This document shows, piece after piece, positions 1 through 4,873 of a stretch of DNA of 6,643 nt (its first letter is position 1; each line of letters opens with the position of its first letter). The notes beneath the pieces are model-generated. The model had not been told where the DNA came from. It saw nothing but the letters and a program-made list of their open reading frames with translations, and did not search any database. Made by a program: the position numbers and the translations under genes. This stretch comes from Acidobacteriota bacterium (GTDB lineage Bacteria; Acidobacteriota; Terriglobia; Acidoferrales; UBA7541): assembly GCA_019239815.1 (NCBI GenBank), contig JAFAZL010000227.1:1-6643 (forward strand), written 5' to 3'.

Positions 1-570
1 TTCCCAGATCTGGCGGTTGCCTGACGAGGGTTTCAGCGGCTTTGGTGCGGTGTGAAATCCAATGGTGGGTTTTGGCTTTGCCGGCGGAGCGAGCATCTGT
101 TTGATTGCGCTAAACACAACCTCGAACTTCGCGTCATAGCGGTGTTCCATCGCTTCGATTTTCTTTCGAAGTTCCTCATGAGTTGCCAAGGCTCGCCGTA
201 GCTCGACGAAAGCGCGCATGATCGCGATGTTCACCACGACTGCACGCTGACTTCGAAGGACGCTCGAAAGCATTGAAACGCCCTGTTCTGTAAACGCATA
301 AGGCGAGTGGCGTGAGCCTCCCCAACGACTCAAACTTGATATGCCAGATTGGCATATCAAGTTGTCGCATTCTCGCGAGGTCAGACGAAACATGAAGTCT
401 TTCGGGAAGCGCTCCCGGTTTCGCGCAACAGCCCTGTTCAGGTGGGAAGTCGTTATTCCGTACAGGGCGGCAATATCAACATCGAGGATGACTCGAACAT
501 CCCGGATCAGGCGGATCTTCGCGGCTGCGAGGGACTCCGATCGGTTGCAGTTACTAAGTTGTTTACTCAC
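1..570 (-). CDS. ORF6N-domain (phage-type) DNA-binding protein, 3' end cut by window edge
   Basis: An open frame of 190 codons runs from a GTG at 570-568 off the left edge without a stop. Residues about 14-125 match the ORF6N family, a DNA-binding domain common in phages and prophage-like loci. Visible landmarks are IRLIRDVRVILDVDIAALYG (18-37), NRERFPKDFMFRLT (51-64), the hallmark SPYAFTEQGVSMLSSVL (89-105) and NIAIMRAFVELR (114-125). A charged, probably coiled-coil helix follows (about 126-160), then a Pro/Lys-rich tail with PTIGF (168-172). Related proteins often end soon after such a tail, so little is probably missing. The GTG is the first usable start after an in-frame stop at 603-601, and the next in-frame Met is residue 60. 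There is no Shine-Dalgarno, but a good promoter places the transcript start at or beside the GTG. The gene follows dnaN by 38 bases on the same strand. Family assignment is from remembered motifs; the target and role are unknown, with regulator or anti-repressor as possibilities. Confidence 0.85.
   Translation of the reverse strand, partial: MSKQLSNCNRSESLAAAKIRLIRDVRVILDVDIAALYGITTSHLNRAVARNRERFPKDFMFRLTSRECDNLICQSGISSLSRWGGSRHSPYAFTEQGVSMLSSVLRSQRAVVVNIAIMRAFVELRRALATHEELRKKIEAMEHRYDAKFEVVFSAIKQMLAPPAKPKPTIGFHTAPKPLKPSSGNRQIWE
333..363. repeat. Perfect 14-bp inverted repeat inside the ORF6N gene
   Basis: AACTTGATATGCCA (333-346) and TGGCATATCAAGTT (350-363) are exact reverse complements separated by GAT. 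The hairpin covers codons 70-80 of the ORF6N protein, between the FRLT segment and the YAFTEQG motif, a stretch that varies in the family. It is not followed by a T-tract. It could be an operator, an mRNA hairpin or a recombination site; the sequence alone does not decide. Confidence 0.8.
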
Positions 571-576
571 ATCCTG

Positions 577-604
577 ATTATAGATGACGTGGAGCGAAAG
601 TCAA
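577..604 (-). promoter_or_regulatory. Near-consensus sigma70 promoter for the ORF6N gene
   Basis: On the minus strand a -35 box TTGACT (604-599, 5 of 6 to consensus) is followed by a 16-base spacer and a perfect -10 box TATAAT (582-577). The expected transcription start, 6-7 bases further, is at 571-570, which is the G of the ORF6N GTG start. The promoter begins 5 bases after the dnaN stop, so the ORF6N gene can be expressed independently of dnaN and as a leaderless mRNA. Confidence 0.7.
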
Positions 605-608
605 AGCA

Positions 609-1721
609 TCAGATGCGCATTGGCATGATGATGTAGCGGTAGCGATAGCTCTCGTCAGCAAGCGGGCGCATCTGGCCGGCGGACTGTTCGTCCTTGAGCT
701 CGATGCTCACTGGGCCATCGGCTGCAGCGCCGAGAAAATCGAGCATATAGCTGGAATTAAAGCCGATCGAAATTGGATCGCCTTTGTAGTCCTTCTCGAT
801 GTTTTCTTTTGCTTCGCCGTATTCGGGGCTCGACGCGGAGATTTCGATGCCGTCGCGCGAGACGGCTAGCTTCACGGCGTGCGAGCGCTGGTCGGCAAGC
901 TGCGAGACGCGGCGAACGGCGTCGCAGAGTTCGCCACGTTCCAACGTGACGGTCTTGTTGTTGTCGCGTGGCAGGACCGCTTCATAGTTCGGAAACTGGC
1001 CGGTGAGAATCCGAGAAATCAGCAAGCGATGACCGACCTGGAAGAACAGGTGACTTTCGTCCTTTGCAAATTCAATCTGTGCATCCGAATCGGCTGCGCT
1101 GGCGAGCTTGGAAACTTCATCCATCGCCTTTTTCGGAATGAGCACTTTCATTTCGCCATTGAGTCCGGCGAGCTTCTGATCGGTTTCAGCGAGAGCGAGA
1201 CGATGACCGTCGGTGGCGACCATGGCGAGCGTGTCAGGCTTCAAGATCAGCAAGCCGCCGTTAAGCGTATAGCGCGACTCCTCCATCGAAATCGCGAACT
1301 TCGTTTTGCTGATCAGGCTTTCCATCACCGCCGCGGAGATCTTGACCAGCGTATGCGGCATTGCCGGCAGCGCTGGGAAATTCTCTTTCGCCATGCCGAC
1401 CAGCTTGTATTTCTTTTTGTCGCTGACGATTTCGACCCAGTGATTTTCAAGCAGCTTGAACTTGATTTCGCCTTCGGGAAGCAGGCGCACGAGCTCGAGA
1501 AGTTTTTTCGCCGGGATCGTGCCGGCGCCTTCTTTTTTCACCTTGGCGTCGCACGACGTGCGGATGCTCAGCTCGAGATCCGTCGCCGTGATGTTGAGCT
1601 GGCTGCCCTTGGCTTCGACCAGCAAGTTCGACAGAATCGGGATCGTCGTTTTGCGTTCGACGACACCCTGCGTGGTGCTGAGTTCGTTCAGCAGCGCCGA
1701 TTTGGATACGCTAAATTCCAT
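609..1721 (-). CDS. dnaN: DNA polymerase III beta subunit (sliding clamp)
   Basis: This is the ring-shaped dimeric processivity clamp that tethers DNA polymerase III to template and serves as docking site for polymerases, mismatch repair and Hda/RIDA-type factors in the cytoplasm. The 370-residue product is close to the usual 366-380 and spans the three clamp domains. Visible marks are VVERKTTIPILSNLLVEA (20-37) in domain 1, VATDGHRLALAE (168-179) in domain 2, ISRILTGQFPNYEAVLP (235-251), GFNSSYMLDFL (320-330) in domain 3 and the C-terminal MPMRI (366-370) lining the protein-binding cleft. I chose the ATG at 1721-1719 because MEFSVSKSALL aligns with the normal clamp N-terminus; a GAGG lies 11 bases upstream (1736-1733). 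An in-frame ATG at 1760 would add 13 residues (MSAPATAREDHQA) without family match and without a Shine-Dalgarno, but cannot be excluded. Unlike the common arrangement it is separated from dnaA by an opposite-strand gene. Confidence 0.98.
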   Translation of the reverse strand: MEFSVSKSALLNELSTTQGVVERKTTIPILSNLLVEAKGSQLNITATDLELSIRTSCDAKVKKEGAGTIPAKKLLELVRLLPEGEIKFKLLENHWVEIVSDKKKYKLVGMAKENFPALPAMPHTLVKISAAVMESLISKTKFAISMEESRYTLNGGLLILKPDTLAMVATDGHRLALAETDQKLAGLNGEMKVLIPKKAMDEVSKLASAADSDAQIEFAKDESHLFFQVGHRLLISRILTGQFPNYEAVLPRDNNKTVTLERGELCDAVRRVSQLADQRSHAVKLAVSRDGIEISASSPEYGEAKENIEKDYKGDPISIGFNSSYMLDFLGAAADGPVSIELKDEQSAGQMRPLADESYRYRYIIMPMRI

Positions 1722-1861
1722 CGCTTGGTGATCCTCGCGTGCGGTTGCAGGTGCGCTCATTGTTTACGCGGCCCTGGGGGACGGACAGCCGCCTCCTTCT
1801 GTGATTGTAACGCTGTTGCCGTACTTTACTCGTTTTTGAGGAAAGAACAAAGCGGAACAAG

Positions 1862-1881
1862 GCCTGTCCGAGCGGACAGGC
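1862..1881. repeat. 9-bp perfect hairpin upstream of dnaN
   Basis: GCCTGTCCG (1862-1870) and CGGACAGGC (1873-1881) are exact reverse complements around a 2-base centre. The element is flanked by two copies of TTGAGGAAA (1836-1844 and 1882-1890). No T-tract follows on either strand close to the stem, so it is not a standard terminator. It could be an operator or a structured part of a dnaN leader. Confidence 0.6.
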
Positions 1882-1966
1882 TTGAGGAAATGTGAGGATT
1901 TTTGGGGGGCGTTGTTGCGAGGTACTCAGCGCAGCTGGGACGAAGGATTTTTCACAAGCAAGGACA

Positions 1967-2025
1967 ATCACACAACAAGCAAAATATTTTGATCTAGAAA
2001 AGAATTGGAGACTTGTTGTTGTGAT
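1967..2025. repeat. Imperfect inverted repeat enclosing an AT-rich core (candidate unwinding element)
   Basis: ATCACACAACAAG (1967-1979) pairs with CTTGTTGTTGTGAT (2012-2025) with a single bulged base. The 32 bases between are 75% A+T and begin with a perfect 12-bp palindrome CAAAATATTTTG (1980-1991). The surroundings are clearly richer in G+C. Position beside the DnaA-box cluster suggests a DNA unwinding element; this is inference. Confidence 0.55.
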
Positions 2026-2031
2026 AGTCGA

Positions 2032-2048
2032 TGTGGAAACGTGGAAAA
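2032..2048. promoter_or_regulatory. Two abutting DnaA-box-like sites
   Basis: TGTGGAAAC (2032-2040) and CGTGGAAAA (2040-2048) each match TGTGGAAAA, a common DnaA-box variant, at 8 of 9 positions. They share one base, have the same orientation and lie 7 bases from the end of the inverted repeat around the AT-rich core. A run of A follows, extending the AT-rich character. Confidence 0.55.
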
Positions 2049-2203
2049 AAATTTGTACCCTTTGTTTTGGCGCAGAATCGGCACATCGTGTCGGAGTGGC
2101 GAATTGTGGGAACCGAGGAAAACTTGGTGCGCTTATGGTTTGGTTACGAGGTTAGAGGCAATTCGCGCACAGTCTCCCACACGAATTCCGCACGTTACAC
2201 AAT

Positions 2204-2217
2204 CGTTGTCCACAACG
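2204..2217. promoter_or_regulatory. DnaA box within a short palindrome
   Basis: TTGTCCACA (2206-2214) matches TTATCCACA at 8 of 9 positions. It sits inside CGTTGT-CC-ACAACG (2204-2217), a 6-bp inverted repeat with a 2-base centre. It is the closest box to the EF-G-like gene, 92 bases before its start codon, so DnaA binding here could also affect that gene. Confidence 0.5.
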
Positions 2218-2305
2218 AAATTGGAATGTTCATCGGCAAACTTACCGCGCCGTCGTGCAATCCAATCGCATAGACCGTTGTAAGACTTTCCGCGTAAGGC
2301 TCGCA

Positions 2306-2968
2306 ATGACGAGAGAGCGCAACAAAATTTTCCTCAGGGAAACGGTACAGGGCTCAGCTACAGCCGAAGGGAAAGTTGTGCGACCGCGCGGCCCGCGCAG
2401 CGAGTATGCGCATGTAATCGTAAGTGTTCGTCCTGCGGAGCGCGGCCGCGGCGCGGTCCTGACTTGGAATGCGGGTCGGAATATTCCGGCACAGTTTTCT
2501 TCCGCGGTTCTCCAGGGTGTTCAGGAGGCGTTGAAAGCCGGTGCCGCCGGGCTTGAGGTTTCCGACGTCAACATGAGTGTGGACGACGGAAGCTACCACG
2601 ACGTCGATTCCAATGCGGAAGCGTTTCGCGAAGCCGCGCACGAGGCCACGCTTCAGGCGATTCAGCAAGCTGGGCCAGTCATTCTGGAATCGATGTCGCT
2701 CGTAATGATCACGCTGCCCGCGAATCAGGTGGAAGTTGCGGAGCTCGCGGTCGGACGACGCGGAGGAGAAGCAACTCCGGCAGTTTTAACAGAGAACGGA
2801 TCGAAAGCGCTCGCGGCGAACGTCCCGATGGCCGCCGTGAACCAGTTGATCGAAGAATTGCTCGTCGCGACCAGCGGCGATTTAAAGATTTCGAGCCGAG
2901 CGAACGGTTATCGGCCGCGAATGGATGCTCCGGAAGAAGGCGCGAGAGGAATGGTAAGACCGAGATAG
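2306..2968 (+). CDS. Stand-alone EF-G domain IV-V protein without a GTPase domain
   Basis: The 220-residue product aligns with the C-terminal third of elongation factor G. Residues about 7-125 correspond to domain IV: FLRETVQGSATAEGK (9-23), YAHVIVSVRP (34-43), NIPAQFSSAVLQGVQEALKAG (59-79, matching the [21 protein letters not shown] block of EF-G) and GSYHDVDSN (95-103). Residues about 126-205 correspond to domain V: PVILESMSLVMITLP (124-138), GRRGG (150-154) and ANVPMAAVNQLIEEL (171-185). There is no G domain, switch region, domain II or III. H98 in GSYHDVDS is the domain IV tip histidine that reaches the decoding centre in EF-G, whereas the other tip loop (SGGRGQYGHV in EF-G) has become RGPRSEYAHV. 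I chose the ATG at 2306 because AAGG lies 6 bases upstream and homology starts at once; a GTG at 2255 would add 17 unrelated residues. It converges on dnaA. Plausible as a ribosome- or RNA-binding protein; function unknown. Confidence 0.85.
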   Translation: MTRERNKIFLRETVQGSATAEGKVVRPRGPRSEYAHVIVSVRPAERGRGAVLTWNAGRNIPAQFSSAVLQGVQEALKAGAAGLEVSDVNMSVDDGSYHDVDSNAEAFREAAHEATLQAIQQAGPVILESMSLVMITLPANQVEVAELAVGRRGGEATPAVLTENGSKALAANVPMAAVNQLIEELLVATSGDLKISSRANGYRPRMDAPEEGARGMVRPR

Positions 2969-3020
2969 CCCTGACCTACACGACCTGGGGCAGGAATCAC
3001 GGAGAAACCGGGACTCACGC

Positions 3021-3046
3021 GCGCCCCGACGGGAGGATCGGGTCGC
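3021..3046. terminator. Hairpin between the convergent EF-G-like and dnaA genes, possible terminator
   Basis: The 118-base gap between the two stop codons contains GCGCCCCGA (3021-3029) pairing with TCGGGTCGC (3038-3046), 8 of 9 pairs with one C-T mismatch and an 8-base loop. No T-tract follows on either strand, so a rho-independent terminator is doubtful. The position between convergent genes is the main argument. Confidence 0.3.
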
Positions 3047-3086
3047 ATCCTGAAGTACAGCAAGCTCTTATGGAATTTGATGAAAG

Positions 3087-4457
3087 TTACTGCAGCGCGT
3101 CCATCAGCCGCGTGATGGTGCGGTTGAGGTCCTTGTCGGAGCGGCGCATCTCTTCGATCTTGTGGATCGAGTGCAGCACCGTCGTGTGATGTTTGCCGCC
3201 GAATTGGCGGCCGATCTCGGGCAGAGACGCGGTGGTGAGCTGCTTCACGATGTACATTGCCACTTGCCGCGGAAAGGCGATCGCGCGGGTGTTGCTGCGG
3301 ACCTTCAGATCCTGCTCGCGCAGATTGAAATGTTCGCTGACCCGCTTTTGGATCAGGTCGATTGTGACGCGCTTTTCCTGCGAGGCGATGATATTGCGCA
3401 AAACCTGTTGTGCGGTGGCAAGTGAAACCGTCGCGCCGGTCAGCGACGCATAAGCCATCAACCGCGTCAGCGCGCCTTCCAGCTCGCGCACGTTCGACTT
3501 GATCGCGCGCGCGATGTACTCGGCCACATCATCGGGCAGCGGGAATCGATCGTTCTCCGCCTTCTTCTGCAAAATCGCAATCTTTGTCTCGAGATCGGGC
3601 GGTTGGATATCGGCGATCAAGCCCCACTCGAAACGCGAGCGCAGCCGTTCTTCGATCGAATTGATATCTTTTGGCAGGCAATCCGACGAAATGACGATCT
3701 GCTTGCCTTGCTCGTAGAGCGCATTGAACGTGTGGAAGAACTCTTCCTGCGTGCGCTCTTTGCCGGCGATGAACTGGATATCATCCACGAGCAAGACGTC
3801 GACCGTGTGGAAGCGATCTCGGAATGTAATCATGCGATCGAAGCGCAGCGAGTTAATGACTTCGATGGTGAATTTTTCGGCGCTGACGTAGCTGAGCCGC
3901 ATCGCCGGGTTTCGCTTCTTGATGGTGTGCCCGATGGCGTGCATCAAGTGGGTCTTGCCCATGCCCACGCCGCCATAGAGGAAGAGCGGGTTGTAGGCCT
4001 TTGATGGCTGCTCGGCGACGGCGCGTGCCGCGGCGTGCGCAAATTCGTTGGACTTGCCGACAACGAACGAATCGAACGTATAACGAGGATTGAGCTGGTG
4101 GTCGCTGCTCTCGAAATCGAGCTTCGACTGCTTCACTGGAACGACGGCGGAAGCTGGCGGCGCCGGATTGGCGGCCGCGGCTGCTTCTTCCTCAGAGCAT
4201 ACATATTGCACGCGCATATTCGGCGTTCCGAGCTCGTGAAAGACTGCCTTTACGATCTCTCCGTAAGTGCGGGTCAACACATTGCGGAAAACGGTGCTTG
4301 GAATCTGAATGAACCAGGTGTCGCCTTCAGCACGATTAAGGCGAGTGGGCTGGAACCAGGTCGTGAACGTGTTGATGCTGACCCGCTGTTTCACGCGGTC
4401 TAGAAATTTGTCCCAAGAGTTGATTGGTTCGCGCCCGGTTTGAGTAGCAGTCGACAT
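3087..4457 (-). CDS. dnaA: Chromosomal replication initiator protein DnaA
   Basis: DnaA is the AAA+ ATPase that binds DnaA boxes at oriC, forms a helical oligomer, unwinds the origin and recruits the DnaB helicase. The 456 residues show all four domains. Domain I (about 10-87) includes FTTWFQPTRL (31-40). The variable linker (about 88-120) is Ala/Pro rich. Domain III has Walker A GGVGMGKT (162-169), Walker B VLLVDDIQF (221-229), the arginine finger region RLRSRFEWGL (271-280) and sensor 2 NVRELEGAL (322-330). Domain IV (about 360-456) carries the helix-turn-helix box-recognition signature GGKHHTTVLHSIHKIEE (420-436). The ATG at 4457-4455 is chosen because the protein then starts like other DnaAs; a GTG at 4493 would add 12 residues and lies inside a DnaA-box-like site. 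No clear Shine-Dalgarno precedes the ATG. Box-like sites directly upstream suggest autoregulation. It appears intact. Confidence 0.98.
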   Translation of the reverse strand: MSTATQTGREPINSWDKFLDRVKQRVSINTFTTWFQPTRLNRAEGDTWFIQIPSTVFRNVLTRTYGEIVKAVFHELGTPNMRVQYVCSEEEAAAAANPAPPASAVVPVKQSKLDFESSDHQLNPRYTFDSFVVGKSNEFAHAAARAVAEQPSKAYNPLFLYGGVGMGKTHLMHAIGHTIKKRNPAMRLSYVSAEKFTIEVINSLRFDRMITFRDRFHTVDVLLVDDIQFIAGKERTQEEFFHTFNALYEQGKQIVISSDCLPKDINSIEERLRSRFEWGLIADIQPPDLETKIAILQKKAENDRFPLPDDVAEYIARAIKSNVRELEGALTRLMAYASLTGATVSLATAQQVLRNIIASQEKRVTIDLIQKRVSEHFNLREQDLKVRSNTRAIAFPRQVAMYIVKQLTTASLPEIGRQFGGKHHTTVLHSIHKIEEMRRSDKDLNRTITRLMDALQ

Positions 4458-4485
4458 TTTGCGGAGAGAATAAGAGGCCCGTGCT

Positions 4486-4516
4486 ATTTCCACAGATGTG
4501 AATATGCTGTGGGAAA
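4486..4516. promoter_or_regulatory. Inverted pair of DnaA-box-like sites at the dnaA start
   Basis: ATTTCCACA (4486-4494) and TGTGGGAAA (4508-4516) each match the TTTTCCACA / TGTGGAAAA box at 8 of 9 positions and face each other across 13 bases. They lie 29-59 bases upstream of the dnaA ATG, a position suited to DnaA-mediated autoregulation or to forming part of an origin. Confidence 0.5.
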
Positions 4517-4593
4517 GCGGGCCGTTGACGTCCTTCTTTAGACTTCGGGGTTTAACCCTCGATGGAATGTACCGCCGTGCCCCTGTTGCCTCT

Positions 4594-4636
4594 GGAACGA
4601 ACTCGGTTTGCCCTCAGGCCGAGTCACCGTCGTTCC
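4594..4636. repeat. Bulged 13-bp hairpin in the dnaA upstream region
   Basis: GGAACGA (4594-4600) pairs with TCGTTCC (4630-4636), and the adjoining ACTCGG (4601-4606) pairs with CCGAGT (4619-4624). A 5-base bulge (4625-4629) lies on one side and a 12-base loop at the top. If dnaA transcription starts upstream, this would be a structured part of its leader. No T-tract follows on either strand. Confidence 0.5.
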
Positions 4637-4716
4637 AACGCAGCGCGGGATTGTCTCCGATTGACGCGTACCCTGCAAGCGAAAAGTGTGCGAAGGAGAA
4701 TCGGTGAACGAATCAC

Positions 4717-4746
4717 GTTTCACACACGGTTCACAGTTTTTCCACA
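4717..4746. promoter_or_regulatory. Three TGTGRAA motifs at 11-base spacing, including an exact DnaA-box variant
   Basis: On the minus strand TGTGGAAAA starts at 4746, TGTGAACC at 4735 and TGTGAAAC at 4724, exactly 11 bases apart, so all face the same side of the helix. The first is an exact match to the TTTTCCACA box; the other two resemble weaker DnaA sites. They lie about 260-290 bases upstream of the dnaA ATG. Confidence 0.5.
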
Positions 4747-4873
4747 CCGCAAAATCTCGCGCAGAAAAGTTGCGACGCGATGATTCGAAAGGGAATTCTA
4801 CGACAAAAATGGTTCCCGCGCCTAATCACGACGCACGAACCCGAAAAATGTCCTGAGGAAAAGCGGAAATTTT

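Larger units (their letters stand above)
1945..2217. other. oriC: Candidate chromosomal origin (oriC) core
   Basis: Between dnaA and dnaN, a usual origin position in many bacteria, lies an AT-rich 32-base segment (1980-2011, 24 of 32 A or T) beside a cluster of sites resembling the DnaA box TTATCCACA or TTTTCCACA. They are TTTTTCACA (1948-1956), TGTGGAAAC (2032-2040), CGTGGAAAA (2040-2048), TGTGGGAAC (2105-2113) and TTGTCCACA (2206-2214). None is a perfect match; most have one mismatch. The two boxes at 2032-2048 abut head to tail next to the AT-rich core, as expected for unwinding by DnaA. Orientation changes from TGTGG-type on the left to CCACA-type on the right. The assignment is inferred; strand skew over a whole chromosome would be needed. 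Confidence 0.6.
1722..2305. other. Long intergenic region between dnaN and the EF-G-like gene, candidate oriC locus
   Basis: About 580 bases without a convincing gene separate two divergent genes. The dnaN-proximal third (1722-1900) contains a weak -10-like TACAAT for dnaN on the minus strand (1809-1804) with no good -35, an unused AAGGAGG (minus strand, about 1798-1792), and a 9-bp hairpin. The middle part (1945-2217) holds an AT-rich core and several DnaA-box-like sites. The part next to the EF-G-like gene (2218-2305) shows only a short AAGG (2296-2299) upstream of its ATG and no clear promoter. Small open frames here look like chance. Confidence 0.7.
4458..4873. other. dnaA upstream region with DnaA-box-like sites and hairpins
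   Basis: This 416-base stretch between the propeller gene and dnaA has no supported gene. It contains inverted DnaA-box-like sites next to the dnaA start (4486-4516), a 13-bp bulged hairpin (4594-4636), and a helically spaced TGTGRAA array with an exact TTTTCCACA (4711-4746). A possible minus-strand promoter is TTGCAG, 17 bases, GACAAT, in the 4650-4682 area; it is weak (3 of 6 and 4 of 6) and would leave a leader of about 190 bases. A short palindrome GGGTTTAACCC lies at 4548-4558. Confidence 0.6.

Noticed and set aside
176..370. Minus-strand 64-codon frame beginning MRQLDMPIWH
   Set aside because: It overlaps the ORF6N domain in another frame; the ORF6N frame carries the conserved YAFTEQG motif.
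879..1895. Long plus-strand open frame of 338 codons opposite dnaN
   Set aside because: It is antisense to the highly conserved dnaN frame, has no recognisable domain and is rich in Arg/Phe/Asp patterns typical of reversed high-G+C coding DNA.
1892..2283. Several overlapping plus-strand small frames in the putative origin region
   Set aside because: They overlap each other in different frames, lack ribosome binding sites and cover the DnaA-box cluster.
2255..2305. GTG-initiated N-terminal extension of the EF-G-like protein
   Set aside because: The 17 extra residues do not resemble EF-G, and the ATG at 2306 has AAGG at proper distance.
4458..4493. GTG-initiated N-terminal extension of DnaA
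   Set aside because: It overlaps a DnaA-box-like site and gives an N-terminus unlike other DnaA proteins.
4538..4747. Small frames on both strands upstream of dnaA
   Set aside because: No similarity, no clear start signal and coincidence with the hairpin and box array.
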